This document shows, piece by piece, positions 1 through 5,113 of a stretch of DNA of 5,113 nucleotides (position 1 is the stretch's first letter; each line of letters begins with the position of its first letter). Below the pieces are notes generated by a model. The model did not search any database, was not told where the DNA came from, and saw only the letters and a program-made list of their open reading frames with translations. The stretch comes from Balneolales bacterium. GTDB taxonomy: Bacteria > Bacteroidota > Rhodothermia > Balneolales > Natronogracilivirgulaceae. Made by a program: the position numbers and the translations under genes. The stretch lies in the NCBI GenBank assembly GCA_007120555.1, contig SKNL01000078.1, forward strand, positions 1-5,113. The letters are read 5' to 3'.

Positions 1-37
1 GGATAGAATCAAGGCCTATTGAAAATCAAGGTCCGAC

Positions 38-1273
38 ATGTCACGTAACAATCCCGTTAAAAGCGGACAAATAGGCTTTTTTTTCCTGGATTTTCTGATG
101 ATCATCCTGCTGGTGGTCAACCTGTTGTGGATCGTCTTCGACTGGCTGTTCGAGTACGAGATGCTCCGGGGCTATCTGTACGGAGTAGTCCCGGATTTCA
201 CAGAGATGTACGCGACCTCCATCCACCCCCGCTTCATCCTGATCGATCTGATGTTTGTCTCCGTGTTTCTCGCCGAGTTTTTCATCCGGTGGGCCATGGC
301 GGTCTATCAGCGTATCTATCACCGCTGGTTTTTCTTTCCGTTCCTCCATTTTTACGATCTTCTGGGATGCATTCCCGTGGGCGGATTCCGGTTTCTGCGC
401 CTTTTGCGGATCATATCCATCACGTACCGGCTGCAGAAAAATGGCATAATCGATCTCAGCGACACCGCTGTCGTCCGTTTCATCCGGAAATACCACGGAA
501 TTCTCATTGAGGAGCTCTCCGACCGGGTCACGATCAACATCCTGACCGACATCCAGCGCGAGGTGCGGACCGGCGGACCTGTCGTGGACCGCATTGTCAA
601 CGAAGTGGTCATGCCGCAGCGGGAATCACTGGTGGAGTGGATGTCGCACCGGATCGAAAAAGTGGCCAACGACAATTATGATGGCTATCGGGAGGATATC
701 CGCGAATATGTGCAGGAGCGTATCAATACCGCACTTGATGAAAACGACGAATTTGCCCGGCTCGAACTGATCCCGGTGTTCGGATCCGTGGTCAGGAAAA
801 CAATGGAGAAGGCGATTTCGGATATGGTCTTCAGCGTGATCAACGGCATCATGCAGGACCTGGCCTCCAGCCGCAACCGGGTCCTCATCAACGAGGCGGC
901 CGACGTGCTGTTCGATGCGATCCTGCTCAAGGAAGAGGATACCGAACTGAACCGGCTGGTCGTTGACACCATGGACCAGTCGCTGGAAATCGTCAAGCAG
1001 CAAGTCCGCGTGCAGCAGTGGAAACTGCGCGACTTTGCCGAGGACGAGCAGCATTTCCGGGAACTTCTTCGCGAAGAACTGATGAAAGCGGATGCAGATG
1101 CGGAAACTGTTCCGGACGTGGACGTGGACACGGATGCGTCTGCGCCTGCGGACACTGATGCGGATGCGTCTGTGGATGCGACCGTTGCAGATGATGCGGT
1201 GACCCGCCGCGATCCGGATGGCCGGGCTGACACGCCATCCAAAAAACCTGACACGCCATCCAAAAAGAACTGA
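38..1273 (+). CDS. Voltage-sensor-like membrane protein with a large soluble helical C-terminal region, no pore domain
   Basis: This 411-residue protein has four N-terminal hydrophobic segments at about residues 14-38, 64-90, 97-114 and 115-133. They resemble S1-S4 of the ion-channel voltage-sensor superfamily. S2 has Phe77 and Glu80 followed by Arg84. S3 reads YDLLGCIP with Asp107. S4 has Arg118, Arg121 and Arg124 at every third position, then Arg131. Phe77, Glu80 and Asp107 match the charge-transfer-centre pattern. No S5, pore loop or S6 follows. Residues 140-350 are hydrophilic and probably helical, with no motif I recognise, and should be cytoplasmic because S4 ends inside. Residues 350-385 are rich in Asp and Ala, and the end carries two DTPSKK units. 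The start has a partial AAGG ribosome site 6 bp upstream, and no earlier start is visible. The gene probably forms an operon with queG. Annotators may call it 'ion transporter', but function is unknown; a proton channel or a voltage-controlled regulator is only conjecture. Confidence 0.85.
   Translation: MSRNNPVKSGQIGFFFLDFLMIILLVVNLLWIVFDWLFEYEMLRGYLYGVVPDFTEMYATSIHPRFILIDLMFVSVFLAEFFIRWAMAVYQRIYHRWFFFPFLHFYDLLGCIPVGGFRFLRLLRIISITYRLQKNGIIDLSDTAVVRFIRKYHGILIEELSDRVTINILTDIQREVRTGGPVVDRIVNEVVMPQRESLVEWMSHRIEKVANDNYDGYREDIREYVQERINTALDENDEFARLELIPVFGSVVRKTMEKAISDMVFSVINGIMQDLASSRNRVLINEAADVLFDAILLKEEDTELNRLVVDTMDQSLEIVKQQVRVQQWKLRDFAEDEQHFRELLREELMKADADAETVPDVDVDTDASAPADTDADASVDATVADDAVTRRDPDGRADTPSKKPDTPSKKN
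1087..1200 (+). repeat. Degenerate Asp/Ala-coding low-complexity repeat
   Basis: The stretch is built from loosely repeated GATGCG/GACGTG-type hexamers that encode alternating Asp with Ala, Val or Thr at residues 351-387 of the first protein. A 12-bp identical segment, CGGATGCGTCTG, occurs at 1131-1142 and again at 1161-1172, 30 bp apart. The result is a highly acidic, probably disordered tail. It is likely to vary in length between strains through slippage or unequal recombination, which is an inference. Confidence 0.6.
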
Positions 1274-1290
1274 CACGCCATCCAAAAAAA
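1227..1290 (+). repeat. Three direct copies of a 21/22-bp unit across the gene end
   Basis: Three copies begin with CTGACACGCCATCC followed by an A-run, at 1227, 1248 and 1270. Copies 1 and 2 are read as DTPSKK. The step from copy 1 to copy 2 is 21 bp, which keeps the frame. The step from copy 2 to copy 3 is 22 bp, so the third copy is read in another frame and its CTGACAC supplies the TGA stop at 1271-1273. The third copy fills most of the gap before queG. The A-runs of 5 to 7 bases are candidate slippage sites. Confidence 0.9.
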
Positions 1291-1300
1291 GACGGCAGGA

Positions 1301-2305
1301 ATGACCAGAATGGTAAAAAACACTGCGGAGCGCACGGAAATGGTGCGGAACGAAGCGGAACGGCTGGGTTTTGACGCGGTCGGTTTTGCCCGGGCACGTC
1401 GCCTCGAGGAACACGAGAGCCAGCTGGAGCAATGGCTCAGGGAAGGGCGGCACGGATCGATGCAGTGGATGGAAAACCACTTCGACAAGCGGATGGATCC
1501 GCGAAAGCTGGTGCCGGGCGCTCAGTCGGTCGTCTCTGTAATGATGAGCTACCACCAGCCGGAGCTTGCCGGACGGCAACTCCGCTCCGAAAAGCCAAAA
1601 ATCTCGAAATATGCCATGGGCGAGGACTACCACCTGGTCCTCAAAGAAAAACTCTTCGAGCTGTTTGCGTTCACGGAGTCGGTTGTCGGCAGGGTGGAGG
1701 GACGGGTTTTTGTGGATACGGCTCCGGTGATGGACAAGGCCTGGGCCGTGGAATCCGGCGTTGGCTGGCTGGGCAAGCACACCAATGTGCTCAATCGCGA
1801 ATGGGGCTCCTGGTTTTTCCTTGGGGAGATGATCCTGGATGCCGAATTTGACTATGACAACCCGGTGGCCGACCATTGCGGCAGCTGCACCAGATGCATC
1901 GAAGCCTGTCCCACCGATGCCATTTACGAACCCTACAAGGTGGACGGCAGCAAGTGCATCTCCTACTTTACCATCGAGCTCCGGGACGAGATCCCGGAGG
2001 AGTACCAGCATCAGATGGGCGAGTGGATCTTCGGATGCGATATCTGCCAGGATGTGTGTCCGTGGAACCGTAAGGCGCGGCGGGGATCCGAAGAGCGTCT
2101 GTTTGCCCGGCCGGAGAGCTCGGACCGTGACATCGATTACTGGGAAGAGCTGGACCTGCAGGAATATCGCAAACTGTTCCGCCGGAGTGCCGTCAAACGG
2201 GCGAAATTCGAGGGTATGAAGCGGAATATCCGTGTAGCGGGAGCCAATCTGCGCAGCACAGAACGCACCTGGATCAACGTAGCAGGCAAAAAAAAGCATC
2301 CGTAA
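1301..2305 (+). CDS. queG: Epoxyqueuosine reductase QueG
   Basis: QueG is a cytoplasmic cobalamin- and iron-sulfur-dependent enzyme that reduces epoxyqueuosine to queuosine in tRNA, the last step of queuosine synthesis. Family landmarks are clear: KYAMGEDYH near residues 103-111, VDTAPVMDKAWAVESGVGWLGKHTN from residue 138 with the probable catalytic Asp139, the cluster motif CGSCTRCIEACP with Cys193, 196, 199 and 203, then Cys219, and GCDICQDVCPWN with Cys246, 249 and 253. Together these can ligate two [4Fe-4S] clusters. At 334 residues it is shorter than the roughly 380-residue E. coli and Bacillus proteins and appears to lack most of their C-terminal repeat domain. A second start at 1310 is possible, since the AGGA at 1297-1300 abuts the 1301 ATG but sits 9 bp before 1310. 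The gene follows the membrane-protein gene by 27 bp, and its last codons form part of a terminator. Confidence 0.96.
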   Translation: MTRMVKNTAERTEMVRNEAERLGFDAVGFARARRLEEHESQLEQWLREGRHGSMQWMENHFDKRMDPRKLVPGAQSVVSVMMSYHQPELAGRQLRSEKPKISKYAMGEDYHLVLKEKLFELFAFTESVVGRVEGRVFVDTAPVMDKAWAVESGVGWLGKHTNVLNREWGSWFFLGEMILDAEFDYDNPVADHCGSCTRCIEACPTDAIYEPYKVDGSKCISYFTIELRDEIPEEYQHQMGEWIFGCDICQDVCPWNRKARRGSEERLFARPESSDRDIDYWEELDLQEYRKLFRRSAVKRAKFEGMKRNIRVAGANLRSTERTWINVAGKKKHP

Positions 2306-2323
2306 ATGAAGACGGATGCTTTT
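2292..2323. terminator. Bidirectional intrinsic terminator between convergent queG and phoA
   Basis: AAAAGCATCCGT (2292-2303) and ACGGATGCTTTT (2312-2323) are perfect 12-bp inverted repeats around an 8-base loop. On the plus strand the hairpin ends in four T. On the minus strand the run is longer: the eight A at 2288-2295 become eight U after the stem, so it is the stronger terminator for phoA. The left arm includes the last queG codons and the T of its TAA stop (2303-2305). The position between convergent gene ends fits a shared terminator. Confidence 0.88.
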
Positions 2324-2382
2324 AAACGTCGTTCCGGCCGGCTTTTCGCCGTTTATGGATGTTCTGTCAGAACCGCAATGTC

Positions 2383-3840
2383 CTATGCATATTCTCCCGT
2401 GTAAGCCTGTACGTCGGCCATTTCCACCATAAGATAGAACAGGTCGGTATTCCTGGTGAACGGACCGATACGCTCGCTGCCCGGACCTACGGCGGCTAAC
2501 TCTACATAGTCCGCTGTGTGCGAAGTGCCTATCCAGTTGAAAGCCAGATAGTTGGCCAGGATCTGTCCCATTACGGGCCAGGGCCGGCTCATCATCCGGT
2601 GCAGGTTTTCATATTCCCCGGCGTATGCTTTGCGCAGGATCTCGGCTTCGTCGCGACGGATCTCTATCTTCGTGGCGTATTCCACCAGTTCGCGGATCCG
2701 GCTGACGGAGCTGTTCTCATCCAGCTGCGGCAGGAACCAGTTGTTGGTGTGGCGGAATTCGGCGAGAAGGTCAAACCGCGGTCCGCTGGCATTATAGCCT
2801 GAACCGACCCCGCTCAGGCCCGGATTGGCGTTTCCGTGGTCGGTGGTGATGATGACCAGGGTATCGTCACGGTTTTCGGCAAATTCCATCACTTTCCCGA
2901 TGGCATCGTCGAAGGCGATCTGGTCATATATGAGCCCGGCGGCATCGTTGCCGTGGGCGGCATGATCTACCCGGCCCCCTTCCACCTGAAGGATGAACCC
3001 GTTGGTATTTTTTGAAAGGCGGTTGATTGCCGTTCCGGTCATCTCGGCCAATGTGGGGATGTCGCGCTGGTATTCCTCGGTATTGATGTGGTCGAGCGTA
3101 TACGGTACGTGTCCGTCATAAAAAATCCCGAGAAGTTTCTCGTTGCCGTTGAATTGCATGAGGTCGTTTTTCTTGCGGACGACCTTGTACCCCTTTTGTG
3201 CGAATTCACCGTAAAGGTCGCGCTGATCTTCCCTGTGTGCGGCATCAAAGAAGCGATTTCCCCCTCCAAGCAGCACATCGTATTCCCGCTCCAGATACTG
3301 TTCGGCGATGATTGCTTCGTCACCCCGATGCATGACGTTGGCGCTGAATCCGGCCGGCGTTGCATGCGTAATGGTGGTGGTTGTAGCCAGTCCGGTTGCT
3401 TTGCCGGCATCCTGGAATATCCGGAGGATGGGTTTGAGCGCCTGTTCCTCTTCGGTCATGTTCACACGGCCGTTATTGATGCGGTGTCCGGATCCCCATG
3501 AAGAGGAGGCGGCAGCCGATCCGGTAACAACGGAATTGGCAGATGCCATATCCATCAGGCCACGATTGGCCCTTTTCTGCTCATAGAGTGAAATCCAGTG
3601 CGATGGCCTTCCGTAGTGCCGGCGCAGCATATGGTCCGCAGCGGTCAGGGTGCCGATGCTCATGCCGTCGCTGACCATGAAAATAATGTTTTTGGTATCG
3701 CCGGGACGGGCTTGCCCGTTATTGGAGGCGCAGCCGCCAAACAGGGTGCCGGATCCAAGGGCTGCACCGGAGAGCGCACCTGTTTTGAGAAAATCCCGCC
3801 TGCTGAAAGAACCGTTATTGGAAGTCTTTTTTTGTGACAT
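2383..3840 (-). CDS. phoA: Tat-exported alkaline phosphatase, PhoA family, possible lipoprotein
   Basis: This 485-residue phosphomonoesterase probably releases phosphate from organic esters outside the cytoplasmic membrane. I chose the start at 3840 because it gives a twin-arginine signal, SRRDFLK with Arg14-Arg15, a hydrophobic stretch and then LFGGC with Cys37. The frame stays open upstream to an ATG at 3930, but that would bury the signal. The Cys37 context resembles a lipobox, though Phe at -3 is unusual. Active-site residues by analogy with E. coli PhoA are Asp58 (metal), Ser108 (nucleophile), Thr161, Arg172, Glu287, Asp292, His296, Asp334, His335 and His441. His159 and His293 replace E. 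coli Asp153 and Lys328, as in many other family members. Gly107 stands where the Asp next to the nucleophile is usual. Residues 343-430 form a long segment between the metal sites. No Shine-Dalgarno precedes the start. Regulation by phosphate is plausible but I see no Pho box. Confidence 0.93.
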   Translation of the reverse strand: MSQKKTSNNGSFSRRDFLKTGALSGAALGSGTLFGGCASNNGQARPGDTKNIIFMVSDGMSIGTLTAADHMLRRHYGRPSHWISLYEQKRANRGLMDMASANSVVTGSAAASSSWGSGHRINNGRVNMTEEEQALKPILRIFQDAGKATGLATTTTITHATPAGFSANVMHRGDEAIIAEQYLEREYDVLLGGGNRFFDAAHREDQRDLYGEFAQKGYKVVRKKNDLMQFNGNEKLLGIFYDGHVPYTLDHINTEEYQRDIPTLAEMTGTAINRLSKNTNGFILQVEGGRVDHAAHGNDAAGLIYDQIAFDDAIGKVMEFAENRDDTLVIITTDHGNANPGLSGVGSGYNASGPRFDLLAEFRHTNNWFLPQLDENSSVSRIRELVEYATKIEIRRDEAEILRKAYAGEYENLHRMMSRPWPVMGQILANYLAFNWIGTSHTADYVELAAVGPGSERIGPFTRNTDLFYLMVEMADVQAYTGEYA

Positions 3841-3865
3841 AATCTGATGAGTTGAGAAATGTGAA

Positions 3866-3894
3866 ATATTAAGAGATGCTGTAAGAGCTGTGCA
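3866..3894 (-). promoter_or_regulatory. Weak candidate promoter for phoA
   Basis: On the minus strand TGCACA (3894-3889) and TAATAT (3871-3866) are separated by 17 bp and each match four of six bases of the sigma-70 consensus. Transcription would start roughly 20 bp before the phoA ATG. Both boxes are weak matches in an AT-rich region and chance occurrence is quite possible. A Bacteroidota-type TAnnTTTG box was sought on the minus strand and not seen in this region. Confidence 0.25.
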
Positions 3895-4070
3895 GGTGCA
3901 TCGTATCCTTTGATACCCGATTGCAAACACGGACCGGGAAAGTGCAAACGGGTACGCAGTTGTATGGAAATCAAGGATGACTCAAAGAGGATAAGAAAAC
4001 AATATAATGAAACTGTAAAATTATGAAATGCCGCGGGCGAAAAAACTGTTTAGATGGACGGAAAAATAAT

Positions 4071-4100
4071 TTGCCAATCCCGTAAGTTATATATCAGAAT
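4071..4100 (+). promoter_or_regulatory. Weak candidate promoter for htpX
   Basis: TTGCCA (4071-4076, five of six to TTGACA) is followed after 18 bp by CAGAAT (4095-4100, four of six to TATAAT). This would place transcription start near 4107 and give a leader of about 50 bases ending in the strong ribosome site. The evidence is only consensus matching. Confidence 0.25.
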
Positions 4101-4142
4101 CAAAACAGCATATGCAAACGGCATAATTTAAACTTTATTGAT

Positions 4143-4150
4143 AAGGAGGT
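4143..4150 (+). promoter_or_regulatory. Strong Shine-Dalgarno of htpX
   Basis: AAGGAGGT lies 8 bp before the ATG at 4159, a near-perfect match to the anti-Shine-Dalgarno end of 16S rRNA. It fixes the htpX start. It stands out because the other three genes here have weak or no such sites. Confidence 0.9.
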
Positions 4151-4158
4151 AATCCGGA

Positions 4159-5022
4159 ATGATCAAAAACACAATTAGGACCGTGTTTCTCATGGCGCTT
4201 GTTGCGCTTTTGTTTTTATTTATAGGTGGACTGCTGGGTGGACAGACGGGCATGATCATCGCACTGATCATCGCACTGTCCATGAATTTCTTCAGCTACT
4301 GGTACTCGGACAAGCTTGTGTTGAAAATGTACCGGGCGCAGGAAGTGAGCCGTGATAATGCACCCCGTTTTTACAATATGGTGGAAGAGCTTTCGCGTAA
4401 TGCCGGCTTGCCTATGCCCAAAGTCTATATCATTCCGCAACAGCAGCCCAATGCCTTTGCAACGGGCCGCAACCCTAAAAATGCTGCAGTGGCGGCGACC
4501 CAGGGTATTTTGCAGAGTCTCAATGAGCGGGAACTTCGGGGGGTCATGGCCCATGAGCTTGCCCATATCAAGAACAGGGATATCCTGACCCAGACTATCG
4601 TCACCACGGTAGTGAGCGCCATTACCATGATAGCCCAGTTTGCCATCTTCCTTCCGTTTGGCCGCGGTGACAGCGGCGGTCCCAACATCCTGGTAGTGCT
4701 TCTGACCCTCATACTGGCGCCGCTGGCTGCAGCCATGCTCCAGTCGGCCATCTCGCGCACCCGTGAATTTGAGGCGGACCGGGTGGGCGCCGAGATCTGC
4801 GGAAGCGCCGAAAGCCTGGCTAATGCACTCCGGAAAATCCAGGCATCCGTGGAACGCATGCCGATGCAGGCATCAGAAACGGCACAACGGTCCACGGCCC
4901 ACATGTTCCCGGTCAACCCTTTCTCCGCGCGTGGCATGAGCAGGTTGTTCTCCACGCACCCCGATACCGCGCTCCGTATCAAAAAGCTGATGGAAATGGA
5001 ACGCACCGGGGTCTATAGCTGA
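4159..5022 (+). CDS. htpX: Membrane zinc metalloprotease HtpX
   Basis: HtpX is an M48-family protease of the cytoplasmic membrane that degrades misfolded membrane proteins and overlaps in role with FtsH. The 287 residues include two N-terminal membrane helices (about 8-28 and 30-48) and two more after the active site (about 146-166 and 176-196). The zinc motif is HELAH with His132, Glu133 and His136, and the third ligand is probably Glu203 in SRTREFEADRVGA. Other family signatures are NAFATGRNPKNAAVAAT (98-114) and STHPDTALRIKKL near the C-terminus. Length is normal for the family and all catalytic residues are present. The gene stands alone, divergent from phoA, with a strong ribosome site. 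In other bacteria htpX responds to heat or envelope stress, but no recognisable stress-regulator site is visible here. Confidence 0.96.
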   Translation: MIKNTIRTVFLMALVALLFLFIGGLLGGQTGMIIALIIALSMNFFSYWYSDKLVLKMYRAQEVSRDNAPRFYNMVEELSRNAGLPMPKVYIIPQQQPNAFATGRNPKNAAVAATQGILQSLNERELRGVMAHELAHIKNRDILTQTIVTTVVSAITMIAQFAIFLPFGRGDSGGPNILVVLLTLILAPLAAAMLQSAISRTREFEADRVGAEICGSAESLANALRKIQASVERMPMQASETAQRSTAHMFPVNPFSARGMSRLFSTHPDTALRIKKLMEMERTGVYS

Positions 5023-5074
5023 AATGGCCATGACGGCTCCCGGACACACAGGAACATGATCACATCCTGCCAGG

Positions 5075-5100
5075 TGAATTCATTCTGACCTTATGAATCA
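5075..5100. repeat. Small AT-rich inverted repeat downstream of htpX
   Basis: TGAATTCAT (5075-5083) and ATGAATCA (5093-5100) pair over eight bases with one bulged A around a 9-base loop. No T-run follows on the plus strand, so it is not a classical terminator for htpX. It could instead belong to the regulatory region of a gene beyond the window edge. The rest of 5023-5113 holds no gene I can support. Confidence 0.35.
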
Positions 5101-5113
5101 GAAATTATAAACA

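Larger units (their letters stand above)
3841..4158. other. Divergent intergenic region between phoA and htpX
   Basis: This 318-bp stretch is more AT-rich than the flanking genes and has no supported gene. It should carry both divergent promoters. Visible elements are three TGCAAAC heptamers (3922-3928, 3943-3949 and 4113-4119), a small inverted repeat GTATC-CTTT-GATAC (3903-3916), an AATATAAT string at 4001-4008, and the htpX ribosome site at its end. I see no Pho box, CIRCE element or riboswitch-like fold. Confidence 0.7.

Noticed and set aside
626..2299. Long open frame on the minus strand (557 codons) across both plus-strand genes
   Set aside because: It lies opposite two well-supported genes, shows no recognisable domain and has the Arg/His/Pro-rich composition of an antisense shadow.
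2289..2325. A-AAA-AAG slippery heptamer in the reading frame at the end of queG, next to a hairpin
   Set aside because: A -1 shift would add only about nine residues, and the stem starts directly at the slippery site without the usual spacer. A terminator explains the structure better.
3903..3916. GTATC-CTTT-GATAC inverted repeat as an operator
   Set aside because: Five-base arms with a four-base loop are too short to separate from chance, and no known regulator site matches.
3841..3930. Upstream extension of phoA by 30 codons to an ATG at 3930
   Set aside because: The extension would place 30 extra residues before a complete Tat signal, has no ribosome site and lies in the likely promoter region.
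4001..4008. TATAAT-like box in the intergenic region
   Set aside because: No acceptable -35 element lies 16-18 bp upstream, and it is about 150 bp from the htpX start; AT-rich sequence gives such strings by chance.
5052..5111. Tiny open frames near the right edge, such as ATG at 5056 (10 codons) and 5093 (5 codons)
   Set aside because: They are very short, have no convincing ribosome site and encode no recognisable leader peptide.

Overview
The window is about 5.1 kb of bacterial DNA of moderately high G+C, with four complete protein genes and no RNA genes, mobile elements, CRISPR arrays or phage genes. The proteins are a short QueG, a Tat-exported alkaline phosphatase with a signal peptide resembling a lipoprotein's, a 287-residue HtpX, and a voltage-sensor-like membrane protein. 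Only htpX has a strong Shine-Dalgarno sequence. The set would fit a Gram-negative bacterium of the Bacteroidota/Balneolota/Rhodothermota type. That is an impression from protein character, not from a marker gene.

Layout. Positions 38-1273 (+) encode a 411-residue protein with an N-terminal voltage-sensor-like four-helix domain, a long soluble helical part and an Asp/Ala-rich tail. No pore domain follows. After a 27-bp gap comes queG (1301-2305, +), epoxyqueuosine reductase of tRNA queuosine synthesis. The two are probably co-transcribed. A 21/22-bp direct repeat in three copies spans their junction and supplies the stop codon of the first gene. queG converges on phoA (2383-3840, -), an alkaline phosphatase with a Tat signal. 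A perfect 12-bp inverted repeat lying over the queG stop codon probably terminates both. A 318-bp AT-rich divergent intergenic region (3841-4158) separates phoA from htpX (4159-5022, +), a membrane zinc metalloprotease. The last 91 bp hold no recognisable gene.

Together the genes look like ordinary core functions (tRNA modification, phosphate scavenging, membrane protein quality control) and not one pathway. The exception is the first gene, whose architecture I do not recognise as a named family. I found no convincing multi-gene novel system. The items most worth a second look are the pore-less voltage-sensor protein, the repeat-determined stop codon with a hidden ATGA overlap, and the Gly replacing the usual Asp beside the phosphatase nucleophile.
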